Assembly (NCBI GenBank): GCA_043767025.1
Contig: JAYUHK010000026.1
Location: forward strand, 1-13,804
Origin: JAYUHK01 sp043767025
GTDB lineage: Bacteria > Bacteroidota > Bacteroidia > Chitinophagales > Saprospiraceae
Direction of reading: 5' to 3'
DNA: 13,804 bases
Below are positions 1 to 6,380 of the stretch, one piece after another. The translations under genes and the position numbers were made by a program. Each line of letters starts with the position of its first letter. The first letter of the stretch is position 1. The notes below the pieces were generated by a model. The model did no database searches, was not told where the DNA came from, and was given only the letters and a program-made list of their open reading frames with translations.

Positions 1-29
1 GAATTTATACAGAGCACTTGATTTTTTTG

Positions 30-59
30 GTTACTTTTTTTATCAAGAAAAAAAGTGAC
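30..59. terminator. Imperfect hairpin, possible terminator of a gene left of the window
   Basis: Arms 30-41 and 48-59 pair at 11 of 12 positions around a 6-nt loop. Each arm is largely a seven-base homopolymer (T or A) next to a GTTAC/GTGAC end. The frame starting at base 2 stays open to a TGA at 56-58 (18 codons, ending in QEKK), so the hairpin could overlap the last codons of a gene to the left. Neither the terminator role nor the coding tail can be proved from so short a piece. Confidence 0.3.
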
Positions 60-147
60 AAAGACCAAGTAAATAGCTACAAAAATTAAGCTCAAATGAA
101 CCATTCAAAATGTTTCTGCGTAACATGAGTTAATAATTAATAATTAC

Positions 148-205
148 ACAAAATTTAGGCGGCAAAAGATTGGAAACTTTCCTACTTTTGCCGCCCAAGT
201 TTTGT
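148..205. repeat. Long dyad (58 bp) in the TonB receptor promoter/leader region
   Basis: GGCGGCAAAAG (158-168) is perfectly inverted at 185-195, and the pairing extends outward so that 148-168 matches 185-205 at 19 of 21 positions. Between the arms lies a second small palindrome, GGAAA-C-TTTCC (172-182). The right arm contains TACTTTTG (183-190), which fits the Bacteroidota -7 box. The dyad could therefore be an operator over the promoter, a cruciform, a terminator for an upstream gene, or an RNA hairpin if transcription starts further left. It sits 54 nt before the receptor start codon. Confidence 0.8.
183..190 (+). promoter_or_regulatory. Candidate -7 promoter box (TACTTTTG) for the TonB receptor
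   Basis: The sequence fits TAnnTTTG, the -7 element of Bacteroidota primary sigma promoters. It lies in the right arm of the dyad at 148-205, 69 nt before the chosen start codon. No convincing TTG/TTTG -33 element is seen at the usual spacing, so the assignment rests on the -7 box and its position alone. Confidence 0.35.
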
Positions 206-259
206 TTTCCAGCCTTTTTTTCTTTTTTTTTCTTAAAAATGACATTCTGTTCTCTTGCC

Positions 260-2977
260 ATGAAAAAAATATTGACCGTTCTCGCTTTCCAATGCCTGAT
301 TTTGGCTTCGCTTTTTTCCAAAAATTTTACTTTGAGCGGCACGCTCCGCGATAAAGATACCAACGAACCACTCATCGGAGCAAGTATTTTGGTCGGCACT
401 ACGGGCGCACTAACAGACTATGACGGCAGCTTCACGCTGTCGCTTCCCGAAGGAAAATACGACGTAAAGTTTTCGTATGTCGGCTTCGTGACCGCAGAGC
501 AAACCATCAGCCTCGACAAAAACCTCCAAGTCGCCATTTATTTGAGTCCTATCGTGATGAACGAAGTCGTCATAACCGCAGATATTGCCAAAGAACGAGA
601 AACTCCTGTGGCTTTTTCTAATATTTCGACGCTCAAACTGAAAGAAGAACTGGCTTCGCAAGACCTCCCAATGATACTCAACAGTACGCCCGGAGCTTAC
701 GCCACTCGCTCGGGCGGCGGCGAAGGCGATGCGAGAATCAATATTCGAGGCTTCAACCAGCGCAACGTAGCAGTCATGCTGGACGGAGTCCCCGTCAATG
801 ACATGGAAAATGGGCAAGTCTATTGGAGCAACTGGGCGGGCTTGGACAACGTGACGCAGACGATGCAAGTGCAGCGCGGATTGGGCGCGTCCAAACTCTC
901 TATTCCGTCCGTCGGCGGCACCATCAACATTCTTACCAAAGGAATTGACTCCAAGCGAAGCATAGATTATCAGCAAGAAATCGGCAATAATAATATGAAC
1001 CGCTTCGCTTTGAGCGTCACCACAGGGCGAATGAAAGGTAATTGGGCGGTTTCGGCGATGGGTTCATTCAAACAAACCGACGGCTGGGTGGACGGCACCT
1101 ATTCCAAAGCATTCTTTTATTACCTCCGAATAGACAAACAAATTGGTAAGCACATATTGAGCTTGTCGGGATTGGGCGCACCTCAAGCACACGGACAGCG
1201 AGCTTTTACGGGGGCTATCGGCACTTTTGATACGGGTCTCGCAAAAGAATTAGGAGTTTCCGAAGTACAACTCAACTCGAGTTCTTACGGAGTGCTTGGA
1301 ATCAATCGCGGTACCAAATATAACCAATTTTGGGGCTATCGGGACGGCAAAGTTTTCAATACTGCCGAAAATTATTTTCACAAACCGCAGTACAGCTTTC
1401 GCCACAGTTGGCAGCCCAACAACCAATTTTTTTGGTCGAATGTAGCTTATCTTTCTATCGCGCAAGGGGGAGGCACTTCGCTCGGCGGCGACGGGATAGA
1501 CGCAGGATTTTATGACAAAGATGGACAACTGAAAATAGACTCGGTGGTCAAATACAACGTCAATAAGGCTTTTGGCAAAGAAGCCTTCGAGTCGCGCCGA
1601 TTTATTCGCAGCAGCATCAACAACCACTTCTGGTACGGCTTGCTTTCCACCGTCAAATATGATGTGAATAAAAATTTATCGCTTTCAGGCGGCTTGGACG
1701 GACGGATTTACAAGGGCGACCACTGGCGCGAAGTGCGCGACCTGCTGGGCGGAAATTTCGGTTACGACAACACCAACGGCAACGCAAACGTCATCGGTTC
1801 CAAAAATAAATTAGTCGTAGGCAGCAAATACGAGTTTAATTATCGAGGCTACGTTAATTGGGCGGGCGTTTTCGGATTGGCAGAATACAAAAGAAATAAC
1901 TGGACTGGTTTTTTGAACGTTTCGGGCGCAATGGTCGGCTACAAAATGGACGATTATTTCAAACCCAAAGTGGTCACGCTCAACGACTCGGTTAGTTTTC
2001 AGGTGACGGCATCTGCGCCCAAAACCTACGACGGCGTTACCTACACCATCAACTCTCCCGAAGCAAAAATCCAATCTATTGGCTGGATAAATATACCTTC
2101 TTTTACCATAAAATCAGGCGCATCTTACAACATCGACGACCACCACAGCGTGTTCGGCAACATCGGCTTACTGAGTCGCCCGCCCCGATTCGCAAATGTT
2201 ATTAATGTCAATCGCACTGGCAAAACGGCTGCTCTTGCCGCCAACTATGACAACGAAAAAATCGCCGCCGTAGAGTTGGGCTACAGCTACAAAAGCAAAA
2301 CATTGAGTGCCAATCTGAATACTTACTACACCGACTGGCGCAACAAACCATTAGAAACCCTTTACCGCACGCCCGACGGCGACGCAGTCCCCTACAATAT
2401 TCCTGGCATCAACGCCCTCCACAAAGGTATTGAGTTGGATTTTGCGTACCGAATCACACGCAATTTGACCTTCGAAGGCTTGGCATCTGTCGGCGACTGG
2501 CGTTGGAACTCGGCTGCCAAAGGCTCTATCGTCATCAACGGTGTTGCCAACGGATTCGAGTTTGATGCCAAAGGAGTCCACGTAGGCGATGCCGCGCAAA
2601 CACAAGTCGGCGCATCTATCCGCTACGAACCCATCAAAAGACTGTATGTGAAAATAAAAGGCACTTATTTCGACAGAAATTATGCCAACTTCAATCCCGA
2701 AGGATTGAATAATGCAAACGCAGGACGCGACTCGTGGCGAATGCCCGCCTACTCAATGTTCGACTTCCACAGTGGCTACAATTTTAAAATGTGGCGCACT
2801 TTGTTTGAGATGCGCCTCAACGTCCTGAATGTATTGGACGGTCGCTACATCGCCGACGGCGTGAACAACGCGCAAAACACCTTTGGCATAAACTCTGCTA
2901 ACTTTGACGCTGCCTCCGCAGCCGTCTTTTTTGGCTTGGGCAGACAGTGGAGTTTGTCGATGAGAGTAAGTTTTTAG
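260..2977 (+). CDS. TonB-dependent outer-membrane receptor with carboxypeptidase-regulatory-like domain
   Basis: This is a 905-residue outer-membrane receptor that should import a ligand with energy from TonB-ExbB-ExbD. From the N-terminus it has a signal peptide (MKK plus a hydrophobic stretch, about residues 1-21), a CarboxypepD_reg-like beta-sandwich (about 23-110, with the GTLRD...EPLIGASI and DYDGSFTL signatures), a plug domain (about 120-230, with INIRGFNQRN, MLDGVPVND and GGTINILTKG), and a long beta-barrel ending in a C-terminal Phe (RVSF), the usual outer-membrane insertion signal. Start choice: the frame is open from 170, but that ATG lies inside the hairpin and would put a long non-signal stretch in front. 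The ATG at 260 begins a typical signal peptide; an in-frame ATG at 239 is a possible alternative. There is no SusD-like lipoprotein next to it, so it is not a classic SusCD pair. The ligand cannot be read from the sequence. The next gene starts 10 nt after the stop. Confidence 0.95.
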   Translation: MKKILTVLAFQCLILASLFSKNFTLSGTLRDKDTNEPLIGASILVGTTGALTDYDGSFTLSLPEGKYDVKFSYVGFVTAEQTISLDKNLQVAIYLSPIVMNEVVITADIAKERETPVAFSNISTLKLKEELASQDLPMILNSTPGAYATRSGGGEGDARINIRGFNQRNVAVMLDGVPVNDMENGQVYWSNWAGLDNVTQTMQVQRGLGASKLSIPSVGGTINILTKGIDSKRSIDYQQEIGNNNMNRFALSVTTGRMKGNWAVSAMGSFKQTDGWVDGTYSKAFFYYLRIDKQIGKHILSLSGLGAPQAHGQRAFTGAIGTFDTGLAKELGVSEVQLNSSSYGVLGINRGTKYNQFWGYRDGKVFNTAENYFHKPQYSFRHSWQPNNQFFWSNVAYLSIAQGGGTSLGGDGIDAGFYDKDGQLKIDSVVKYNVNKAFGKEAFESRRFIRSSINNHFWYGLLSTVKYDVNKNLSLSGGLDGRIYKGDHWREVRDLLGGNFGYDNTNGNANVIGSKNKLVVGSKYEFNYRGYVNWAGVFGLAEYKRNNWTGFLNVSGAMVGYKMDDYFKPKVVTLNDSVSFQVTASAPKTYDGVTYTINSPEAKIQSIGWINIPSFTIKSGASYNIDDHHSVFGNIGLLSRPPRFANVINVNRTGKTAALAANYDNEKIAAVELGYSYKSKTLSANLNTYYTDWRNKPLETLYRTPDGDAVPYNIPGINALHKGIELDFAYRITRNLTFEGLASVGDWRWNSAAKGSIVINGVANGFEFDAKGVHVGDAAQTQVGASIRYEPIKRLYVKIKGTYFDRNYANFNPEGLNNANAGRDSWRMPAYSMFDFHSGYNFKMWRTLFEMRLNVLNVLDGRYIADGVNNAQNTFGINSANFDAASAAVFFGLGRQWSLSMRVSF

Positions 2978-2987
2978 CGGGCGCAAG

Positions 2988-3707
2988 ATGCTACAACAAG
3001 AATTTCAACTACAAGTCGGCGACAGATTGGTTTCATATTCGCTGGAGTTTGCACGGCGGCGGACGATGTCTATCGTCGTCCAGCCCGACTTGCGAGTGAT
3101 AGTAAAAGCACCGATTTTGGCACCATTGCGGGAAGTGTTGGAGGTCGTCCAGAAGCGCGGTCTGTGGATTGTGAAGCACTTGGAACTCATGGAAAAATCC
3201 CCACGAGTACCGAGCAGCGCGAAAAATTGGGCGGACGGCGAAGCTATTTATTTTCTTGGAAAAAAATTTACGCTTCGACTCCGCGCCGGCAGCAAGCGAG
3301 CGGTAGATATCCTCGACGACGAAATTTTTGCGACCGCACCCCAACTCCCCGATGCTGCGCTTGCCGAGCGAATGGTAGAAACTTGGTATCTGGCGCAAGC
3401 CAAACTAATTTTTGCGGAGCGTCTAAAAAAACACGCCTACGTCCCACAAATGGAGTCCGTACAAGCCGCCAAAGAATTGCGGGTCAAACGCCTCCGCCGC
3501 CGTTGGGGAAGTTGCAGCTCCACAGGCAACATTTTGCTCAACACGCACCTCATCAAAGCTCCGATGGACTGCATCGATTATGTGATTATCCACGAGCTTT
3601 GCCACCTCAAACACATGAACCACAGCAAAAATTACTATGCCACACTCGCCAAGTATTGTCCCGATTGGAAGATTCTAAAAATAAAATTAGAGGCTGCCGC
3701 AAAATAA
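2988..3707 (+). CDS. YgjP/DUF45-family zinc metallopeptidase
   Basis: The protein has 239 residues, a usual length for the YgjP-like (DUF45, PF01863) family of predicted cytoplasmic zinc metallopeptidases. The zinc-binding motif HELCH is at residues 202-206, with the expected third ligand His in the following HMNHSKNYY segment (His212). The family's WGSCSS motif is at 173-178. An arginine-rich segment (RVKRLRRRWG) precedes it. No signal peptide or membrane segment is visible. In some genomes family members lie next to type I restriction genes; none is present here. The start is 10 nt after the receptor stop codon, so the two genes are probably co-transcribed, although no functional link is known. 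The physiological substrate of the family is unknown. Confidence 0.9.
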   Translation: MLQQEFQLQVGDRLVSYSLEFARRRTMSIVVQPDLRVIVKAPILAPLREVLEVVQKRGLWIVKHLELMEKSPRVPSSAKNWADGEAIYFLGKKFTLRLRAGSKRAVDILDDEIFATAPQLPDAALAERMVETWYLAQAKLIFAERLKKHAYVPQMESVQAAKELRVKRLRRRWGSCSSTGNILLNTHLIKAPMDCIDYVIIHELCHLKHMNHSKNYYATLAKYCPDWKILKIKLEAAAK

Positions 3708-3743
3708 ATCGCTGTCATAAAACATTTTTACCCCAAAATCCGT

Positions 3744-3751
3744 TATTTTTG
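3744..3751 (+). promoter_or_regulatory. Candidate Bacteroidota promoter -7 box (TATTTTTG)
   Basis: TATTTTTG fits TAnnTTTG and continues as GCAC, a common context for this promoter class. Transcription would start near 3758. The next coding start is 4112, so the transcript would carry a leader of about 350 nt that includes the whole palindrome at 3782-3938, or it would be a separate small RNA. No clear -33 element is seen. Confidence 0.45.
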
Positions 3752-3781
3752 CACTTCGAGGAGTGAAAAAATATAGCGTAG

Positions 3782-3938
3782 GGAATGAGGAAAAAATAAG
3801 GTACTTAATTTTTTCCAATAAATTCAATCAATAACAAGGCATTTTTGAGGCGCAACGCAGAGCGTTGTAACGAAAAATAACGCAGTGATTGGTTGTAATT
3901 TGGCAGAAAAAATGTGTAGTTTATTTTAGATAAGTTCC
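3782..3938. repeat. 157-bp imperfect palindrome, long form of a repeat also found at 11801-11858
   Basis: The element is symmetric about base 3860: the centre is CAACGC-AGA-GCGTTG (3853-3867), then ATTTTT/AAAAAT, then CAATCA/TGATTG, then an AATTTTTTCC-like arm against a matching arm near 3890-3913, and finally GGAA/TTCC at the ends. It is therefore one long hairpin at DNA or RNA level. The ends (3782-3800 and 3920-3939) match 11809-11827 and 11831-11850 at 18/19 and 18/20 positions, in the same order. No ORF of useful length lies inside. A non-autonomous MITE-like element or a family of structured intergenic repeats is likely. The rest of the 3708-4111 gap is AT-rich with nothing else recognised beyond the promoter box. 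Confidence 0.75.
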
Positions 3939-4111
3939 TGCACTTAAATAGATGACATTTAATATTCGACATAATTCGTTGATTTTCAATATTTTATGAT
4001 GACTCAAAATTAAAAACTAAAAACTTATAACTACTTACATTCCTAAACTGTTTTTTTTCATTCCTGATATAATTTTACTTTTTAGCCTATTCTTTTTAAA
4101 ATAAAAAAAAT

Positions 4112-5332
4112 ATGATAGCAACTGCCATTGAAAAATTGAGTGCCGTAAAAAGCACCAAAACTGACCTTTACGAAGGTCACGATTACTTTGCGATTGACGA
4201 ACTTTTGACCGACGAACACCTGTTGGCGCGCGATGCTGTCCGTGCTTGGGTGAAGCAAGAAGTCAGCCCAATTATCGAAGGCTGCTCCGACAGGGGCGAA
4301 TGTCCGAGCCACCTGTTCAAAGGTTTGGGCGAAATCGGTGCTTACGGACCGAGTATTCCGGCGCAATACGGCGGCGGCGGCATGGACGAAATCTCCTACG
4401 GACTCATTATGCAAGAGTTGGAACGCGGCGACAGCGGCATTCGCTCGATGGCTTCGGTGCAGGGTTCGCTCGTTATGTTTCCGATTTATAAGTACGGCAG
4501 CGAAGAACAACGCCGAAAATACCTGCCCAAACTCGCTACTGGCGAACTCATCGGCTGCTTCGGTCTTACCGAACCCGACTACGGCTCCAATCCGTCGGAT
4601 ATGATTACGAACATCAAAGATGACGGCGACTGCTATATCCTTAATGGCGCGAAAATATGGATTACCAACTCGCCAGTGGCTGACATTGCGGTCGTTTGGG
4701 CAAAGGACGAGCAAGGAATCATCAGAGGCATAATAGTAGAGAGAGGCATGAAAGGCTTCACTGCGCCCGCCATTCACGGAAAATTATCGCTTCGTGCGTC
4801 TATCACGGGCGAATTGGTTTTTGAGGACGTGCGCGTGCCGAAAGCCAACTTGCTGCCCAACGTGCAGGGACTCAAAGGACCACTCGGCTGCCTCTCGAAA
4901 GCGCGCTACGGCATCGCTTGGGGAGCTATCGGAGCGGGATTGGACTGCTACGACGCAGCGTTGCGCTACTCCAAAGAAAGAATCCAATTCGGAAAACCGA
5001 TAGGGCAATTTCAGCTGACGCAAAAAAAATTAGCCGAAATGATTACCGAACTCACCAAAGCACAACTCATGGTGTGGCGACTCGGCACATTGGCAAACAA
5101 AGGCAAAGCCACGCCCGCACAAATATCAATGGCAAAACGAAACAGCGTCATCACGGCACTCGATGTAGCTCGCGAAGCCCGTCAAATCCACGGCGGCATG
5201 GGCATCACAAACGAATATCCGATGATGCGCCACATGATGAACCTCGAAACGGTGCTGACCTACGAAGGCACTCACGACATACATTTGCTGATTACAGGCA
5301 TGGACGTGACGGGCTTGAACGCGTTTAAGTAA
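4112..5332 (+). CDS. Glutaryl-CoA dehydrogenase-like acyl-CoA dehydrogenase
   Basis: This is a 406-residue FAD-dependent acyl-CoA dehydrogenase. Family members of this branch oxidise and decarboxylate glutaryl-CoA to crotonyl-CoA in lysine and tryptophan breakdown, passing electrons to ETF. The order is an N-terminal helical domain (about 30-145), a middle beta domain with GCFGLTEPDYGSNPSDM (148-164) and WITNS (183-187), and a C-terminal helical domain. The catalytic base is Glu385 in TYEGTHDIH, the glutaryl-CoA dehydrogenase context, and Arg111 in GIRSMASVQ matches the arginine that binds the substrate's distal carboxylate in that enzyme. IHGGMGITNEYP (359-370) is a typical family motif. The start is the first ATG after an A-rich leader. 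No ETF, CoA-transferase or other lysine-pathway gene is in the window. Alternative: a close paralogue with another short acyl-CoA substrate. Confidence 0.9.
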   Translation: MIATAIEKLSAVKSTKTDLYEGHDYFAIDELLTDEHLLARDAVRAWVKQEVSPIIEGCSDRGECPSHLFKGLGEIGAYGPSIPAQYGGGGMDEISYGLIMQELERGDSGIRSMASVQGSLVMFPIYKYGSEEQRRKYLPKLATGELIGCFGLTEPDYGSNPSDMITNIKDDGDCYILNGAKIWITNSPVADIAVVWAKDEQGIIRGIIVERGMKGFTAPAIHGKLSLRASITGELVFEDVRVPKANLLPNVQGLKGPLGCLSKARYGIAWGAIGAGLDCYDAALRYSKERIQFGKPIGQFQLTQKKLAEMITELTKAQLMVWRLGTLANKGKATPAQISMAKRNSVITALDVAREARQIHGGMGITNEYPMMRHMMNLETVLTYEGTHDIHLLITGMDVTGLNAFK

Positions 5333-5341
5333 GGGGGGGGG
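5333..5341. repeat. Nine-G homopolymer tract between two genes
   Basis: The acyl-CoA dehydrogenase TAA is followed at once by nine consecutive G residues, and the next start codon is 20 nt further on. Long G tracts are slippage-prone. Here a length change would alter only the spacing or leader of the downstream Rpn gene, not a reading frame. The run stands out in a window where most intergenic DNA is AT-rich. Confidence 0.9.
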
Positions 5342-5360
5342 AATAATAAAATAATGCGCT

Positions 5361-6185
5361 ATGTTGTTAGCGAAATTAGACAATGAAGTTATTTTCAAAA
5401 AAGCATTCAGCGACCCTGATGTTTTCAAAGCGTTTGTGAAAGACATCACGGGCGTTGAAATGGATATGTCTAAAACGAAAATAGAAACAGAAAAACGCTT
5501 CAGCCCCAAAGTCGGAAATATTGATTTCAAGTTAGATATTTTTGCGCAGGACTTGGAAGACAGCGTTACTATCGAGATTCAAAGAGTAGAATATGACTAC
5601 CATTTCGATAGGTTCTTGCATTATTTTTTGATGACTATCGCAGAGTTGCAGCGCAGCTCCGCCGACTACAAGATTAGTAAAACCGTTTACACCATCATCG
5701 TATTGACCGCCAAATATTCGATTAGTCAAAAAAATGGATTGCCTATTCAAGACGAAGTTCTAATTTCGGACCTGAACCCAAAAAACTTGCGTGGAGAAGA
5801 AATAGACATTTATGGACATAAATTGTTTTTCTTAAATTATCATTACAGAAAAGACGACACGCCGCAGGAATATAATTTATGGTTGGACTTGATGTACCAA
5901 AGTATTCACCAGTCTGCAAAGCCTAATTTGGATTTAAAGAATCCAATAGTACGACGAGTGGCAGATTTGATTAGTGTGGACAATCTTACTGCAAAAGAAC
6001 TGGCGGCGAGTAAAATAGCAGAGGGTACGAAAATGGCTAAAACAATGTATGAGAACGCCGTAAAAATAGCAGCTATCCCCAAGCTGCACAAACGTGGCTT
6101 GAAAGCGAGCGAAATCGCTGAAGATTTGGAGTTGCCGCTCCAAACAGTAGCCAACGAAATAGAAAAAATCGTCACTAAAAAGTAA
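5361..6185 (+). CDS. Rpn-family PD-(D/E)XK nuclease ('recombination-promoting nuclease/putative transposase')
   Basis: The protein has 274 residues and matches the widespread Bacteroidota PD-(D/E)XK nuclease family transposase group. The N-terminus (MLLAKLDNEVIFKKAFSDPD) and the core IDFKLDIFAQD ... VTIEIQR ... YHFDRFLHYF (54-90) are family hallmarks. Asp59 and the Glu72-Ile-Gln74 element are the likely metal-binding and catalytic residues. The C-terminus (about 235-270, LHKRGLKASEIAEDLELP) looks like the short helix-turn-helix-like tail of these proteins. E. coli Rpn proteins are DNA endonucleases that stimulate recombination; they are not conventional transposases. No terminal repeats of an insertion sequence flank the gene. 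It is visibly AT-richer than the neighbouring dehydrogenase, which suggests separate acquisition. It could be read through from that gene (28-nt gap) and ends before a strong terminator. Confidence 0.88.
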   Translation: MLLAKLDNEVIFKKAFSDPDVFKAFVKDITGVEMDMSKTKIETEKRFSPKVGNIDFKLDIFAQDLEDSVTIEIQRVEYDYHFDRFLHYFLMTIAELQRSSADYKISKTVYTIIVLTAKYSISQKNGLPIQDEVLISDLNPKNLRGEEIDIYGHKLFFLNYHYRKDDTPQEYNLWLDLMYQSIHQSAKPNLDLKNPIVRRVADLISVDNLTAKELAASKIAEGTKMAKTMYENAVKIAAIPKLHKRGLKASEIAEDLELPLQTVANEIEKIVTKK

Positions 6186-6200
6186 AACCGTAGTAAAGAC

Positions 6201-6234
6201 AAAGCCTCCGCAAACGAAAGTTTGCGGAGGCTTT
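6201..6234. terminator. Perfect 15-bp hairpin terminator with GAAA loop
   Basis: AAAGCCTCCGCAAAC (6201-6215) pairs perfectly with 6220-6234 around the tetraloop GAAA. The G+C-rich stem with an A run before and a T run after reads as a terminator on either strand. It lies 15 nt after the Rpn stop codon, and no gene reads in from the right, so it serves the plus-strand transcript. Confidence 0.85.
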
Positions 6235-6312
6235 GGTGTTATTTGGAAAATATTTACCAAAAACAAAAAACCGTGTCACACAAATATTTATCTCAAAATA
6301 TCCCGCTTTGGT

Positions 6313-6326
6313 CGAAAGTGCTTTCG
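6313..6326. promoter_or_regulatory. Small dyad CGAAAG-TG-CTTTCG upstream of the permease
   Basis: Two perfect 6-bp arms separated by TG lie 18 bp before the TAATTTTG box, where a -33 element would sit. An operator for a dimeric regulator is possible, but a 6-bp dyad can arise by chance. Confidence 0.3.
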
Positions 6327-6344
6327 CAACTCGGATAAAAAAAC

Positions 6345-6352
6345 TAATTTTG
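6345..6352 (+). promoter_or_regulatory. Candidate -7 box (TAATTTTG) for the ABC permease
   Basis: The box fits TAnnTTTG and lies 28 nt before the permease start codon, leaving a leader of about 20 nt. The upstream gene ends in a terminator, so the permease needs its own promoter in this stretch. Confidence 0.45.
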
Positions 6353-6380
6353 AGTGATTTTTTTACCAAAATAACTTGAC

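Noticed and set aside
2..58. C-terminal end of a gene entering from the left (18 codons ending in QEKK)
   Set aside because: Too short and too dominated by T and A runs to separate from a non-coding hairpin; mentioned under the hairpin at 30-59 only.
170..259. Longer N-terminus of the TonB receptor starting at 170
   Set aside because: The frame is open, but the ATG lies inside the dyad and the extra residues are a translation of the T-rich tract. The signal peptide begins at 260.
410..976. Long open frame on the minus strand inside the receptor gene
   Set aside because: It opposes an unambiguous receptor coding region, and its translation has no recognisable motif.
3164..3766. 200-codon open frame overlapping the metallopeptidase
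   Set aside because: The other frame contains the HELCH and WGSCSS motifs. This one is a low-complexity frame-shifted shadow.
4038..4065. Two CATTCCT copies 21 bp apart, similar to the repeat ends
   Set aside because: Seven-base matches in AT-rich DNA with no further similarity to the repeat arms are probably chance.
6238..6376. Loose inverted match GTTATTTGG...CCAAAATAAC flanking the permease leader
   Set aside because: Imperfect, AT-rich and without supporting features; not distinguishable from chance by eye.
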